Assembly: GCA_964511405.1 (NCBI GenBank)
Contig: CAZEFK010000219.1
Location: forward strand, 1-11,870
From: CAZEFK01 sp964511405
Lineage (GTDB): Bacteria > Pseudomonadota > Alphaproteobacteria > Elsterales > Elsteraceae
DNA: 11,870 bases
Direction of reading: 5' to 3'
Below are positions 4,809-11,870 of this stretch, piece by piece; positions within the stretch are counted from its first letter, which is position 1; the number at the start of each line of letters is the position of its first letter. Made by a program: the position numbers and the translations under genes. The notes below the pieces were generated by a model. That model saw only the letters and a program-made list of their open reading frames with translations. It was not told the origin of the DNA and did no database searches.

Positions 4809-6875
4809 ATGCGCCGTCTGCTAGGCCCGGCCCGCGCCCTGCCCAGCCTGGGCATCCGCGGCCGGCTGTTCGCTGCCTTCGCCGTGGTTGCGGCCTGCAC
4901 GGTCGGTGCCGCGGCGGCCAACCTGGTCATGGGCGGCGCGGTCGAGGCGCGGCTACGGGTGATCTCCGGCCGCAGCCTGCCGTCGATCACCACGGCCGGG
5001 CGGCTGGCGGCGGACGCCGCCGCCGTCGCCTCGGCGGCGACCGCGCTGGGGGCCGCGACGTCCGACGAGATCCGCCGCGAGCAGTGGGCCGACGTCCAGA
5101 ACCACGCCGGCGCCATGGTCAGCGCGCTCGACGGCCTGGCGGCGCTGGGCTTCGCGTCCGGTCAACTGGCGGACCTGACCGCCCGGGTCGCGGCTACGCG
5201 CGACAGCCTGGCCAAGCTCAACGATCTCGTGGGCAGCGCGCTGGCGACCCGTGCCGGCCTGGCCGCCGCGGTGCGCAAGCTGGAGGCGCAGCGCGCCAAG
5301 GTCCAGAAGGCGGCCGCGGCCCTGATCGCGGAGGCCAAGGCCGCCGACGCCGAGCGCCCGCTGTGGGCGGTTGCGGACGAGGCCGACACCCTGGCGGCGT
5401 TGCTGTTCCAGGGTCTGGGCGTGGCGGAGGGCAGCCAGGTGCTGCGGCTGTCGGCGGCGGTCCGGGGCTCGGCCGGCCGGCTGGCCAAGGCCGCCGCCGC
5501 GCTCGGCGCCGATCCGGCCGCGGCGGAGCTGGCGGCCGCCGCCCAGGCGCTTGTCGCGCTCGCCGGCGCCGACGATGGCCTGACCAAGCTGCGCGCGGCC
5601 GACCTCGCGGCCGTCGCCCAGATCGCCGGCACTGTTGCGGCCAACCGCTCGGCGGTCGAGCAGATCCAGGCCGGCGTCGCCGCCATCGCCGCCGAAGCCG
5701 GCGCCGGCGGCGCGGCCGCCGCCGGCCAGTCTGCCGCGGCGCTGGCCCAGGGCCAGCGCCTGAGCGCGATCCTGGCCGCTGCCAGCGTGCTGATCGTGAT
5801 TGCCGTCCTGTGGCTGGTGGTCGGGCCGCAGATCATCCGGCGGCTGACGGCGCTGGCCGCCGCGATGCGCCGGGTCGCCGAGGGCGACCTGGTGACCCAG
5901 ATCCCGACCGGCGGGCGGGACGAGATCGCGGCCATGGCCCGGGCGCTGGAAGTGTTCCGCGAGACCGCGCGCCAGGTCGTGGTCGAGCGCGAGGCTGCCG
6001 ACGCCGAGCGGGCGCGGGCGGCGGCCGAGCAGGCGGCGCTGCGCGACCGCCTGGCCGGCGCCTTCAACGACGAGCTGATGGCCATCGTCGTGACGATCGG
6101 CGACCAGGCCGCGCGCATGCGCGAAGCTGCCCAGACCATGGCGACGGCCGCCGCCGAGGCCGGCGGCCGGGCCGCCACCGTCGCCGAGGCGGCCGATGCG
6201 GCGTCGCACAGCGTCAGCGTCGTGGCCAGCGCCGGCGAGGAGCTGCATGCGTCGATCGCCGACATCGCCCGCCAGATCCAGCATTCGGCCCGGATCGCGG
6301 GCGATGCCGCCGGTGCCGTCGGCCGCGCCAACGGCACGGTCGTGGGCCTGGCCGATGCCGCGCGCGAGATCGGGCAGGTGCTGGAGCTGATCCGCACCAT
6401 CGCGCACCAGACCAACCTGCTGGCGCTGAACGCCACGATCGAAGCCGCGCGCGCCGGCGAGGCGGGCCGCGGCTTCGCCGTGGTCGCCACCGAGGTCAAG
6501 ACGCTGGCGACCCAGACCGGCTATGCGACCGGCGAGATCCAGGCCAAGATCGAGCAGATCCAGGCCTCGACCCGCGAGGCCGTGTCGGCCATTGCGGAGG
6601 TCAGCGACGTGGTGCGCGATATCGTCGGCGTCACCGGCACGGTCGCCGAGGCGATCGGCCACCAGGACGCCGCGACCCGCGAGATCGCGACCAACATTCA
6701 GCGCGCGGCCCACGGGGTGCGCGAGGTCACCGACCATATCGCGGCGGTGTCGCGCACCGCCCAGCAGACCGGCGCCGAGGCGGTCCGGGTCGGCGAGGCC
6801 ACCGCCGACCTGTTCGCCCAGGGCGACCTGCTGCAGCGCCAGGCGACCGCGTTCGTGGGGCGGATGCGGGCGTGA
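4809..6875 (+). CDS. Methyl-accepting chemotaxis protein
   Basis: A 688-residue transmembrane chemoreceptor. The start at 4809 follows GGGGGAG (4796-4802); the frame opens earlier at 4701, but that part overlaps the arsR promoter region and lacks a binding site. TM1 is at about 19-42, TM2 at about 318-339. Between them lie some 275 periplasmic residues, almost wholly Ala-rich helices (for example LAAAVRKLEAQRAKVQKAAAAL), which suggests an all-helical bundle sensor of the 4HB/HBM/TorS-like kind rather than Cache. A HAMP domain follows (about 340-392, with RRLTALAAAMRRVAEGDL), then the signalling domain. The CheA/CheW-binding hairpin tip is conserved: IAHQTNLLALNATIEAARAGEAGRGFAVVATEVKTLA at 531-567. 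The protein ends AFVGRMRA, without the NWETF-type CheR tether. The ligand cannot be read from the sequence. No other che genes are nearby, as is common for dispersed receptors. Confidence 0.95.
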   Translation: MRRLLGPARALPSLGIRGRLFAAFAVVAACTVGAAAANLVMGGAVEARLRVISGRSLPSITTAGRLAADAAAVASAATALGAATSDEIRREQWADVQNHAGAMVSALDGLAALGFASGQLADLTARVAATRDSLAKLNDLVGSALATRAGLAAAVRKLEAQRAKVQKAAAALIAEAKAADAERPLWAVADEADTLAALLFQGLGVAEGSQVLRLSAAVRGSAGRLAKAAAALGADPAAAELAAAAQALVALAGADDGLTKLRAADLAAVAQIAGTVAANRSAVEQIQAGVAAIAAEAGAGGAAAAGQSAAALAQGQRLSAILAAASVLIVIAVLWLVVGPQIIRRLTALAAAMRRVAEGDLVTQIPTGGRDEIAAMARALEVFRETARQVVVEREAADAERARAAAEQAALRDRLAGAFNDELMAIVVTIGDQAARMREAAQTMATAAAEAGGRAATVAEAADAASHSVSVVASAGEELHASIADIARQIQHSARIAGDAAGAVGRANGTVVGLADAAREIGQVLELIRTIAHQTNLLALNATIEAARAGEAGRGFAVVATEVKTLATQTGYATGEIQAKIEQIQASTREAVSAIAEVSDVVRDIVGVTGTVAEAIGHQDAATREIATNIQRAAHGVREVTDHIAAVSRTAQQTGAEAVRVGEATADLFAQGDLLQRQATAFVGRMRA

Positions 6876-6907
6876 GGGTCGGGGGCTCCGCAGTGGCGCG
6901 GCGCGCG

Positions 6908-7480
6908 ATGGACGATCCGATCGCGACGCTCGAAGCCCGGGTCCGGGCCAATCCGGTGCTGGCGGGCCTGCTCGACCGCTTCGACCAGGTCGACCTGCCG
7001 GATGCCTGGCTGGCTGCCGGCGCCATTGCCCAGACCGTGTGGAACCTGGCCGCGGGCCAGCCGGCCGGCGCCGGGATCAAGGATGTCGACCTGGTCCATT
7101 TCGATCCGTCCGACCTGTCCGCCGACGCGGAGGCCGCCGCCGAGCGCCGGATCCGGGCCCTCGTGCCCGAGGGGATCCGGGTCGACGTCAAGAACGAGGC
7201 GAGGGTCCACCTGTGGTACGCGGCGCGGTTCGGCTATCCGATCCCGCCCTATGCGTCGATGGCCGACGCCATCGCCAGCTTCCCGACCACGGCGACGGCG
7301 GTCGGCGTGCGCTGCGTCGAGGGCCGCTTCGAGGTCGCGGCACCGTTCGGCCTCGACGACCTGCTCGGCCTGATCGTCCGCCCCAACAAGCGGCAGATCA
7401 CCCGGGCGATCTACCAGGCCAAGGTCGAGCGCTGGCGGCCGCTATGGCCGGCGCTGACCGTGGTCGAGTGGGACGCGTAG
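6908..7480 (+). CDS. Nucleotidyltransferase-fold protein (NTP_transf_6-like)
   Basis: A 190-residue protein matching the NTP_transf_6 (DUF925) family of putative nucleotidyltransferases. Visible landmarks are LPDAWLAAGAIAQTVWN at 30-46, the paired acidic residues Asp59 and Asp61 in IKDVDLVHFD, a third acidic position Asp93 in IRVDVKNEARVHLWYAARFG, and the conserved tail NKRQITRAIYQAKVERWRPLWP at 160-181. The G..., DxD and later D arrangement fits a polymerase-beta-like metal site. The substrate is unknown for the family. It begins 32 bases after the chemoreceptor stop and may be co-transcribed. ATG 6908 fits the family start but has a poor ribosome binding site. GTG 6893 in the same frame has GGGGG seven bases upstream and would add five residues. 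It converges with the MocR gene, with 11 bases between the stops. Confidence 0.85.
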   Translation: MDDPIATLEARVRANPVLAGLLDRFDQVDLPDAWLAAGAIAQTVWNLAAGQPAGAGIKDVDLVHFDPSDLSADAEAAAERRIRALVPEGIRVDVKNEARVHLWYAARFGYPIPPYASMADAIASFPTTATAVGVRCVEGRFEVAAPFGLDDLLGLIVRPNKRQITRAIYQAKVERWRPLWPALTVVEWDA

Positions 7481-7491
7481 CGGTCGTCGGC

Positions 7492-8850
7492 TCACACCGC
7501 CAGCGGCCGCGGCTGCTCGGCCGGGCCGTCGGCGTGCACCAGGGCGATGGCGTCGGCGACGGCGTCGACGCGCTCGGTCAGCAGGCTGGTCGCAAGCCGG
7601 ATATGCTGGCTGGGGCCGGCCGTGAAGCGCCGGCCGGGCATGACCACGATGCCGCGCGCCGCCAGGGTCACCAGGGCTGCGTGCTCCGAGCGCACCGGCA
7701 GCCATAGGCACAGGCCGTCATGGTCCGGCACCGGGACGCCGCGGCGGCCCAGCGCCGCGATCAGGGCGCGGCGGCGCTGGGCGTAGGCGCTGCGGGCCGC
7801 GGCCACCAGGGCGTCGGTGGCGGGATCGGCGAGCAGCCAGGCGGCGGCCGCCTGCAGGACCCGGCTGGTCCAGCCGGCGCCGAAGCTGCGCACGCCCTGG
7901 ATCCGCTCGACCAGGCTGCGCGAGCCGGACAGCACCGCCAGCCGCAGGTCGGGGCCCAGGGTCTTCGAGTAGGACAGGACGTGCACGGTGCGCTCGGGGA
8001 ACCAGCGCCCGAGGCTGGCCGGCGGCAGGCTGGACAGGTCGCCGACGCCGTCGTCCTCCAGGATTAGGGTGTCGGTGCCGCGCAGGCGTTGGGCCAGCGC
8101 GGCCAGGCGCTCGGCCCCGACTTGGCGGCCGGTTACCGAGTGGGTGCGCGGCTGATACAGGAAGGCCGCCGGCTTGCGCGCCAGTGCCGCGGCCAGGGCG
8201 TCGGGGTCGGGGCCGTGGTCGTCGCAGCGCACGGCGATCCGGTGTGCGCCCAGATGGTCCAGGATATCGAGCAGGCGCGCGGCGGTCGGGTCTTCCACCG
8301 CCACCGCGGCGCCCGGCATGACCAGCGCCTGCAGCGCCAGCGACACGCCCTCATAGCCGCCATGCGCGGTCATGAACGCCTCGGCGGGATAGGGCCAGCG
8401 CGCCGCCGCCGAGGCGCGCAGCGGCGCCAGGATCGGCGTGCGCTCGTAGCTGTTGAGCAGCGGGGCATCGGCGCCGTGCCGCAGCGCCGCGTGCAGCGGC
8501 GGCAGCAGCGCCGGGTCGGGCGAGGCCAGCGTCAGGTCGAGCACATCGGGCCCGAACGGGCCGACATCCTCGAAGCGGGTCGGCCGCGGTCCGACCTTGC
8601 CGCCCGCGACCCGCATGCCGGTGCGGCCACGGCCCTCGACCACGCCATAGCGGCGTAGCTCGCCCCACGCGCCCGACACGGTGGCCGGGCTCACGCCCAG
8701 GGCGAGGGCCAGCTCGCGCACCGGCGGCAGCTGGGTGCCGGCGGGGAGGGCGCCGGCGCGGATCAGCGCGCCGATCCCGACGGCGATGCCGCGCATGCTG
8801 TGGTCGGCCAACTGCGCGGCCAGCCAGGCGATGGTCGGGGAGTCGGCCAT
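7492..8850 (-). CDS. MocR-type regulator: GntR winged helix fused to PLP aminotransferase domain
   Basis: A 452-residue MocR/PdxR-class transcription factor. Residues 12-85 are a GntR-type winged helix (GTQLPPVRELALALGVSPATVSGAWGELRRYGVVEGRGRTG). Residues 105-440 are a fold-type I aminotransferase-like domain. The PLP lysine is Lys296 in VLSYSKTLGPDLRLA. Other cofactor residues are Asp266/Asp267 in LILEDDGVG and Tyr232 in FLYQPRTHSVTG, where the usual NPT/QNPTG segment has become the QPRTHSVTG form found in regulators. It probably binds PLP and an amine or amino-acid ligand to control neighbouring genes. The start at 8850 gives the usual N-terminus. The frame extends to 8922, but that would run through the inverted repeat at 8859-8880. 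It is divergent from the transporter operon, which is its likeliest target. Confidence 0.93.
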   Translation of the reverse strand: MADSPTIAWLAAQLADHSMRGIAVGIGALIRAGALPAGTQLPPVRELALALGVSPATVSGAWGELRRYGVVEGRGRTGMRVAGGKVGPRPTRFEDVGPFGPDVLDLTLASPDPALLPPLHAALRHGADAPLLNSYERTPILAPLRASAAARWPYPAEAFMTAHGGYEGVSLALQALVMPGAAVAVEDPTAARLLDILDHLGAHRIAVRCDDHGPDPDALAAALARKPAAFLYQPRTHSVTGRQVGAERLAALAQRLRGTDTLILEDDGVGDLSSLPPASLGRWFPERTVHVLSYSKTLGPDLRLAVLSGSRSLVERIQGVRSFGAGWTSRVLQAAAAWLLADPATDALVAAARSAYAQRRRALIAALGRRGVPVPDHDGLCLWLPVRSEHAALVTLAARGIVVMPGRRFTAGPSQHIRLATSLLTERVDAVADAIALVHADGPAEQPRPLAV

Positions 8851-8858
8851 GTCGCTCG

Positions 8859-8880
8859 ATCTTTGTTCAGTAACAAAGAT
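8859..8880. promoter_or_regulatory. Perfect 9-4-9 inverted repeat, probable MocR operator
   Basis: ATCTTTGTT (8859-8867), spacer CAGT, AACAAAGAT (8872-8880). The arms are exact reverse complements and AT-rich in a very GC-rich setting. The site lies eight bases upstream of the mocR ATG and 40 bases upstream of the divergent gene's ATG at 8921. MocR proteins usually bind paired repeats in exactly this kind of divergent region. A minus-strand TACAAT (8889-8884) beside it is a good -10 for mocR, which would put the repeat over the transcript start and fit autorepression. Confidence 0.65.
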
Positions 8881-8884
8881 GGCA

Positions 8885-8913
8885 TTGTACTCCATCTCGT
8901 GAACATTTATCGA
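8885..8913 (+). promoter_or_regulatory. Possible promoter of the transporter operon giving a leaderless message
   Basis: TTGTAC (8885-8890) and TATCGA (8908-8913) are separated by 17 bases. The expected transcript start at about 8920 almost coincides with the ATG at 8921, and there is no Shine-Dalgarno in front of that ATG. The operator at 8859-8880 would lie just upstream of the -35, which also allows activation by MocR. Confidence 0.35.
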
Positions 8914-8920
8914 ATCGGAC

Positions 8921-9844
8921 ATGAAGATCCGATTGGCGGTGCGCGACTGGGATTTTTTGGTCCCGCTGGCGCTGGGCGACCTCAGGCCTGACGGCTTCGA
9001 GCTGGCGATCGACCGTGTTGCCGCGCTGCCCGAGGACCTGGGCAGCGATCCGCGCTACGACGCCGGCGAGGTTTCGTTCAGCCGCTATGTCCGCGGCCGG
9101 GCCGAGGGCGACCGGTCGATCGTCGGCGTGCCACACTTCCTGATGCGCGGCTTCCGCCATCGCTGCATCGTGACCGCCCGGGACAGCGGCCTGACCGCGC
9201 TGGCCGACCTGCGCGGCAAGCGCATCGGCCTGGGCGGCTGGCCGGACTCCGGCCACACCTGGACGCGCGCGGCCCTGCGCCGGGCCGGTGTCGGCATCGA
9301 GGACGCCACCTGGTATGCCGAGCGTCCGGGCGGCTTCGCGCGGCCGGGGCGGATCGCGCCGCTGCCCGCCGGGCGCGCCCTGACCGACCTGGTTGTTGCC
9401 GGCGCGCTCGACGCCGCCTTCCTGCCGTTCACGCCGCCGGGGCTGTTCGACCCCGGCTCGCCGATCCGGCCGCTGCTGCCCGATTTCCGTGAGGCCGAGC
9501 GCCAATACGCTGAGGCGGTTGGCTATGTGCCCGGCATCCACATCCTGGGGGTCAAGCCGGCGCTGGCCGCCGCCCATCCCGGGCTGCCGCGGGCGCTGTC
9601 CGAGCTGCTCGACCGCTCCCGCCTGATGTGGCTGGAGAAGCGCGCCCGCTATGCCGACACCACGCCCTGGATCCTGGACGAGATCGCCCGGGTCGCCCGC
9701 GACCTGCCCCCGGGCTGGGACCGCAACGGCCTGGCCGCCAACGCCGCGATGATCGGCGACTTCGCCGCCGAGCTCCACGCCCAGGGCATCGTCGGGCGCC
9801 CCCTGGGGCCGGCCGAGATCTTTCCGGAGGAGACCCTGCCATGA
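8921..9844 (+). CDS. Periplasmic-binding-fold protein, 4,5-dihydroxyphthalate decarboxylase-like
   Basis: A 307-residue protein without signal peptide or membrane segment (MKIRLAVRDWDFLVPLALGD). It resembles the 4,5-dihydroxyphthalate decarboxylase / NitT-TauT-like family, which has the two-lobed periplasmic binding protein fold but often acts in the cytoplasm. Familiar stretches are RPDGFELAI at 22-30, YDAGEVSFSRYV at 46-57 (usually F..SELSLS.Y), GVPHFLMRGFRHRCIVTARDSG at 69-90, LTALADLRGKRIGLGGW at 91-107, TDLVVAGALDAAFLPFTPPGLF at 155-176 and GSPIRPLLPDFREAERQYAEAVGYVPGIH at 179-207. Whether it is a decarboxylase or a ligand-binding protein cannot be told. It is the first gene of the operon: its TGA overlaps the next ATG. 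The start has no ribosome binding site but fits the family exactly. Divergence from mocR suggests common regulation. Confidence 0.85.
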   Translation: MKIRLAVRDWDFLVPLALGDLRPDGFELAIDRVAALPEDLGSDPRYDAGEVSFSRYVRGRAEGDRSIVGVPHFLMRGFRHRCIVTARDSGLTALADLRGKRIGLGGWPDSGHTWTRAALRRAGVGIEDATWYAERPGGFARPGRIAPLPAGRALTDLVVAGALDAAFLPFTPPGLFDPGSPIRPLLPDFREAERQYAEAVGYVPGIHILGVKPALAAAHPGLPRALSELLDRSRLMWLEKRARYADTTPWILDEIARVARDLPPGWDRNGLAANAAMIGDFAAELHAQGIVGRPLGPAEIFPEETLP

Positions 9845-10725
9845 TGCTGCGCATCCTGTCCGCTGCCGTCGCCGCCGCCGTCGTCGCATTGCCGGCGCTG
9901 GCCCAGGACGTGCCGAAGCTGGCCGTCGACCCGGCGCTGCGCGCCCGCCTGCCCAAGGCGATCCTGGACAAGGGCGAGCTCGTCTCGGTCAACAGCGGCT
10001 CGTTCCCGCCCTACGAGATCGTCGGCGACGACCACGCGCTGACCGGCGCCAGCGCCGACCTCGGCCGGGCGGTCGGCCAGCTTCTGGGCCTGACGGTGCG
10101 CAACGAGACGGTCAGCGGCCTGGCCGCCGTGCTGGCCGGCATCGGCTCGGGCCGCTACCAGCTCGCCTTCGGCCCGGTCGGCGACTTCCCCGAGCGCGAG
10201 GCGACCAACGACTTCGTGGACTACGTCCAGGAGTTCGTGGTGTTCGCGGTGCAGGCGGGCAACCCCAAGCACATCGGCAGCCTGGCCGACACCTGCGGCC
10301 TGCGGGTCGCAGTCATGGCCGCGGGCTCGGCCGAGCGGGTGATCAAGCAGCAGTCCGAGGCCTGCGTGAAGGCCGGCAAGCCGGCGGTCGAGGTGCAGTC
10401 GTTCCCCGACCAGCCGAGCTCGATTCTGGCGGTGCGCTCCAGGCGCTCCGACGCCTTCTTCTCGTCGCAGGCGCCGCTGACCTATTTCGTGCAGCAGGCC
10501 GGCGGCCAGCTGGAGCTGGCCGCGACCGGCCAGAAGAACGGCTTCGAGAACCTGTACCAGGGTGCCGTGGTGCCCAAGGGCTCGGCGCTGGGCGGGGTGG
10601 TCCTGGATGCCTACAAGACCCTGTTCGCCAACGGCACCTATGCCGCGGTCATGAAGAAATGGGGCTTGGCCGGCAACCAGATCACGGCGCCGGGCCTGGA
10701 CCTCGCCGGCAAGCCGGCCTCTTGA
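9841..10725 (+). CDS. Amino-acid-type ABC transporter substrate-binding protein (SBP_bac_3)
   Basis: A 294-residue periplasmic binding protein of family 3 (polar amino acids and related compounds). Residues 1-21 are a Sec signal (ILSAAVAAAVVALPALA, cleavage before Gln22). The mature protein shows the family pattern: GELVSVNSGSFPPYEIVGDD at 45-64, LTGASADLGRAVGQLLG at 68-84, GSGRYQLAFGPVGDFPEREATNDFVDYV at 102-129 with Arg119 at the usual carboxylate-binding position, LRVAVMAAGSAE at 154-165, and a C-terminal KKWGL at 272-276. The usual GfdvDL reads GASADL. Cys152 and Cys175 could pair. GGAGGAG at 9826-9832 precedes the ATG by eight bases, and the ATG overlaps the previous stop. It delivers substrate to the permease encoded next. 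Confidence 0.93.
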   Translation: MMLRILSAAVAAAVVALPALAQDVPKLAVDPALRARLPKAILDKGELVSVNSGSFPPYEIVGDDHALTGASADLGRAVGQLLGLTVRNETVSGLAAVLAGIGSGRYQLAFGPVGDFPEREATNDFVDYVQEFVVFAVQAGNPKHIGSLADTCGLRVAVMAAGSAERVIKQQSEACVKAGKPAVEVQSFPDQPSSILAVRSRRSDAFFSSQAPLTYFVQQAGGQLELAATGQKNGFENLYQGAVVPKGSALGGVVLDAYKTLFANGTYAAVMKKWGLAGNQITAPGLDLAGKPAS

Positions 10726-11648
10726 CGGATCCCGGGCGCGCGCAGCGCGATCTCGGGCGCGCGGAGCGCGACCCCGACCTGGCGCTGCGCGACGTCGCCC
10801 GCGCGCGCGAGCCGCATCCCGTCGGGCGCTGGCTGGTCTGGGCGGTCGCCCTGGCCGCCGCGGCCGAGGTGGCGTGGGCCCTGGCCACCAATCCCCACTT
10901 CGAATGGGGCGTGGTTGCCCAGTGGTTCACCGCCGAGTCGGTGCTCCACGGCCTGTCGGTGACGCTGGGCCTGACCGTGGTCGGCATGACCGTCGGCATC
11001 GCGCTGGGGCTGGTGCTGGCGCTGGCGCGGCTGTCGGGGCACCGCCTGCTGCGGGCGCTGGCGGGGCTCTACATCTGGCTGTTCCGCGGCACGCCGCTGC
11101 TGGTGCAGCTGATCGTCTGGTACAACCTGGCGACCCTGTTCCCGACGGTGTCCGTCGGCCTTCCCTTCGGCCCGACGCTGGCGAGCTGGGACACCAACGA
11201 CCTGATCTCGCCGCTGGCCGCCGCGATCGCCGGCCTCGCCTTCAACGAGGCCGCCTACATGGCCGAGATCGTGCGCGGCGGCCTGCTGTCGGTCGATCCG
11301 CGCCAGATGGAGACGGCGCGCGCCTTCGGCATGACCCGGGTCCGGGCGCTGCGGCGCATCGTGATCCCGCAGGCCATGCGCGCGATCGTGCCGCCCACCG
11401 GCAACCAGCTGATCAGCATGATCAAGGCGACCTCGCTGGTCAGCGTCATCGCCATGGCCGACCTGCTCTATTCGGTGCAGGCGGTCTACAACCGCACCTT
11501 CCAGGTGATCCCGCTGCTGCTGGTCGCCGTGCTCTGGTATCTGGCCGTGACTTCGGTCCTCAACCTCGTGCAGGGCGCCATCGAGCGGCACTACGCCCGC
11601 GGCGACGCGGCCGTGCCGCGGCCGCCGGCGGCGGCGGAGCCGGCATGA
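10722..11648 (+). CDS. Amino-acid-type ABC transporter permease (HisM/GlnP-like)
   Basis: A 308-residue inner-membrane permease if TTG 10722 is used. The TTG overlaps the stop of the binding-protein gene (TTGA), and there is no in-frame ATG or GTG before the first membrane helix, so this is the best start although its ribosome binding site is weak. A cytoplasmic basic tail (1-35) is followed by TM1 at about 36-55 and the conserved core: LHGLSVTLGLTVVGMTVGIALGLVLALARL at 75-104, WLFRGTPLLVQLIVWYN at 119-135, then the EAA loop that docks on the ATPase (EAAYMAEIVRGGLLSVDPRQMETARAFGMT, 176-205) and IPQAMRAIVPPTGNQLISMIKATSLVS at 215-241. The core is that of the HisMQ permease family. Only one permease is seen, so it probably works as a homodimer. 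The tail encodes a tandem repeat (10731-10772). Confidence 0.92.
   Translation: MTDPGRAQRDLGRAERDPDLALRDVARAREPHPVGRWLVWAVALAAAAEVAWALATNPHFEWGVVAQWFTAESVLHGLSVTLGLTVVGMTVGIALGLVLALARLSGHRLLRALAGLYIWLFRGTPLLVQLIVWYNLATLFPTVSVGLPFGPTLASWDTNDLISPLAAAIAGLAFNEAAYMAEIVRGGLLSVDPRQMETARAFGMTRVRALRRIVIPQAMRAIVPPTGNQLISMIKATSLVSVIAMADLLYSVQAVYNRTFQVIPLLLVAVLWYLAVTSVLNLVQGAIERHYARGDAAVPRPPAAAEPA
10731..10772 (+). repeat. Two tandem 21-bp units in the permease N-terminus
   Basis: Units 10731-10751 and 10752-10772 match at 18 of 21 positions and encode PGRAQRD and LGRAERD, a basic/acidic heptad in the cytoplasmic tail. Two of the differences are synonymous-type or conservative (CAG to GAG gives Gln to Glu). 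A duplication of one unit is the simple explanation. Confidence 0.7.
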
Positions 11649-11870
11649 CCGCGCTGGTCCGCGCGCGCAACGTCCACAAGGCGTTCGGCGGCCACGCGGT
11701 GCTGCAGGGCATCGACCTGGACGTGGCCCCGGGCGAGGTGGTCGTGATCCTGGGGCCGTCGGGCTCGGGCAAGTCGACCTTCCTGCGCTGCATCAACCAC
11801 CTGGAGACCATGGACCGCGGCTTCATCGAGGTCGACGGCGAGCAGATCGGCTACGAGCTGCGCGGCGACC
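11645..11870 (+). CDS. Amino-acid-type ABC transporter ATPase, 3' end outside the window
   Basis: The first 75 residues of an ABC ATPase. Its ATG overlaps the permease stop (ATGA), and GGAG at 11636-11639 precedes it by five bases. The chain begins MTALVRARNVHKAFGGHAVL, followed by GIDLDVAPGEVVVILGPSGSGKSTFLRCINHLE, with Walker A GPSGSGKST at 37-45. The sequence FLRCINHLE after Walker A is typical of the HisP/GlnQ polar amino-acid importer ATPases, which matches the binding protein and permease encoded just before. The Q-loop, signature motif and Walker B lie beyond the window edge. It would energise the importer by ATP hydrolysis at the cytoplasmic face of the membrane. Confidence 0.93.
   Translation, partial: MTALVRARNVHKAFGGHAVLQGIDLDVAPGEVVVILGPSGSGKSTFLRCINHLETMDRGFIEVDGEQIGYELRGD

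Noticed and set aside
5084..6900. Very long open frames alternative to the chemoreceptor, on both strands
   Set aside because: They translate to Arg/Gly/Asp-rich low-complexity sequence typical of shadow frames in high-GC coding DNA. The chemoreceptor frame carries the conserved HAMP and hairpin sequence.
1..11870. Search for CRISPR arrays, tRNAs, rRNAs, insertion sequences, prophage or defence genes
   Set aside because: No regularly spaced repeats, cloverleaf-like sequences, transposase motifs or defence-family motifs were seen by reading. The gene-free stretches are all under 170 bases.

Overview
The window is about 70% or more GC, with tightly packed genes, ATGA start/stop overlaps and strong GC bias at third codon positions. 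The ClpP sequence is close to the alphaproteobacterial type, and a MocR regulator, an ArsR/SRPBCC pair and a chemoreceptor lacking a C-terminal pentapeptide tether are all present. This suggests a chromosomal segment of a high-GC alphaproteobacterium, possibly of the Rhodospirillales. The taxonomic call is an inference; no rRNA or tRNA is present. I saw no insertion sequence, phage gene, CRISPR array or toxin-antitoxin pair.

Layout. (1) 1-372 (-): 5' part of an unidentified exported protein with a Tat-like N-terminus and a proline-rich linker. (2) 540-2231 (+): PAS-GGDEF-EAL protein with a degenerate GGDEF motif and an intact EAL site, so probably a c-di-GMP phosphodiesterase. Its 3' end overlaps the next gene tail to tail. 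(3) 2147-3164 (-): two-gene envelope operon, a His/aromatic-rich secreted protein followed by a glycine-zipper lipoprotein. (4) 3315-3908 (-): a stand-alone ClpP, preceded by two perfect hairpins that fill the gap to the next gene. (5) 3982-4676 (-): ArsR-family repressor overlapping an SRPBCC/AHSA1 protein with an unusual short C-terminus. (6) 4809-6875 (+): methyl-accepting chemotaxis protein, followed by a small nucleotidyltransferase-fold protein (6908-7480). (7) 7492-8850 (-): MocR-type GntR/aminotransferase regulator. (8) 8921-11870 (+): an operon divergent from MocR. It encodes a signal-less periplasmic-binding-fold protein related to 4,5-dihydroxyphthalate decarboxylase, then a polar amino-acid type ABC transporter (binding protein, permease, ATPase), the last gene running off the window.

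How the parts work together. The clearest functional unit is the MocR locus. A perfect 9-4-9 inverted repeat lies between mocR and the divergent operon, so MocR probably controls an uptake system for an amino-acid-like or amine ligand together with the decarboxylase-like protein. The ArsR repressor has its own inverted repeat at its start and probably controls itself and the SRPBCC gene, perhaps also the downstream clpP. The EAL protein and the chemoreceptor are ordinary signalling genes. Most of the window is conventional. The points worth a second look are the MocR-linked transporter with its extra binding-fold protein, the double hairpin at clpP and the altered SRPBCC C-terminus beside it.
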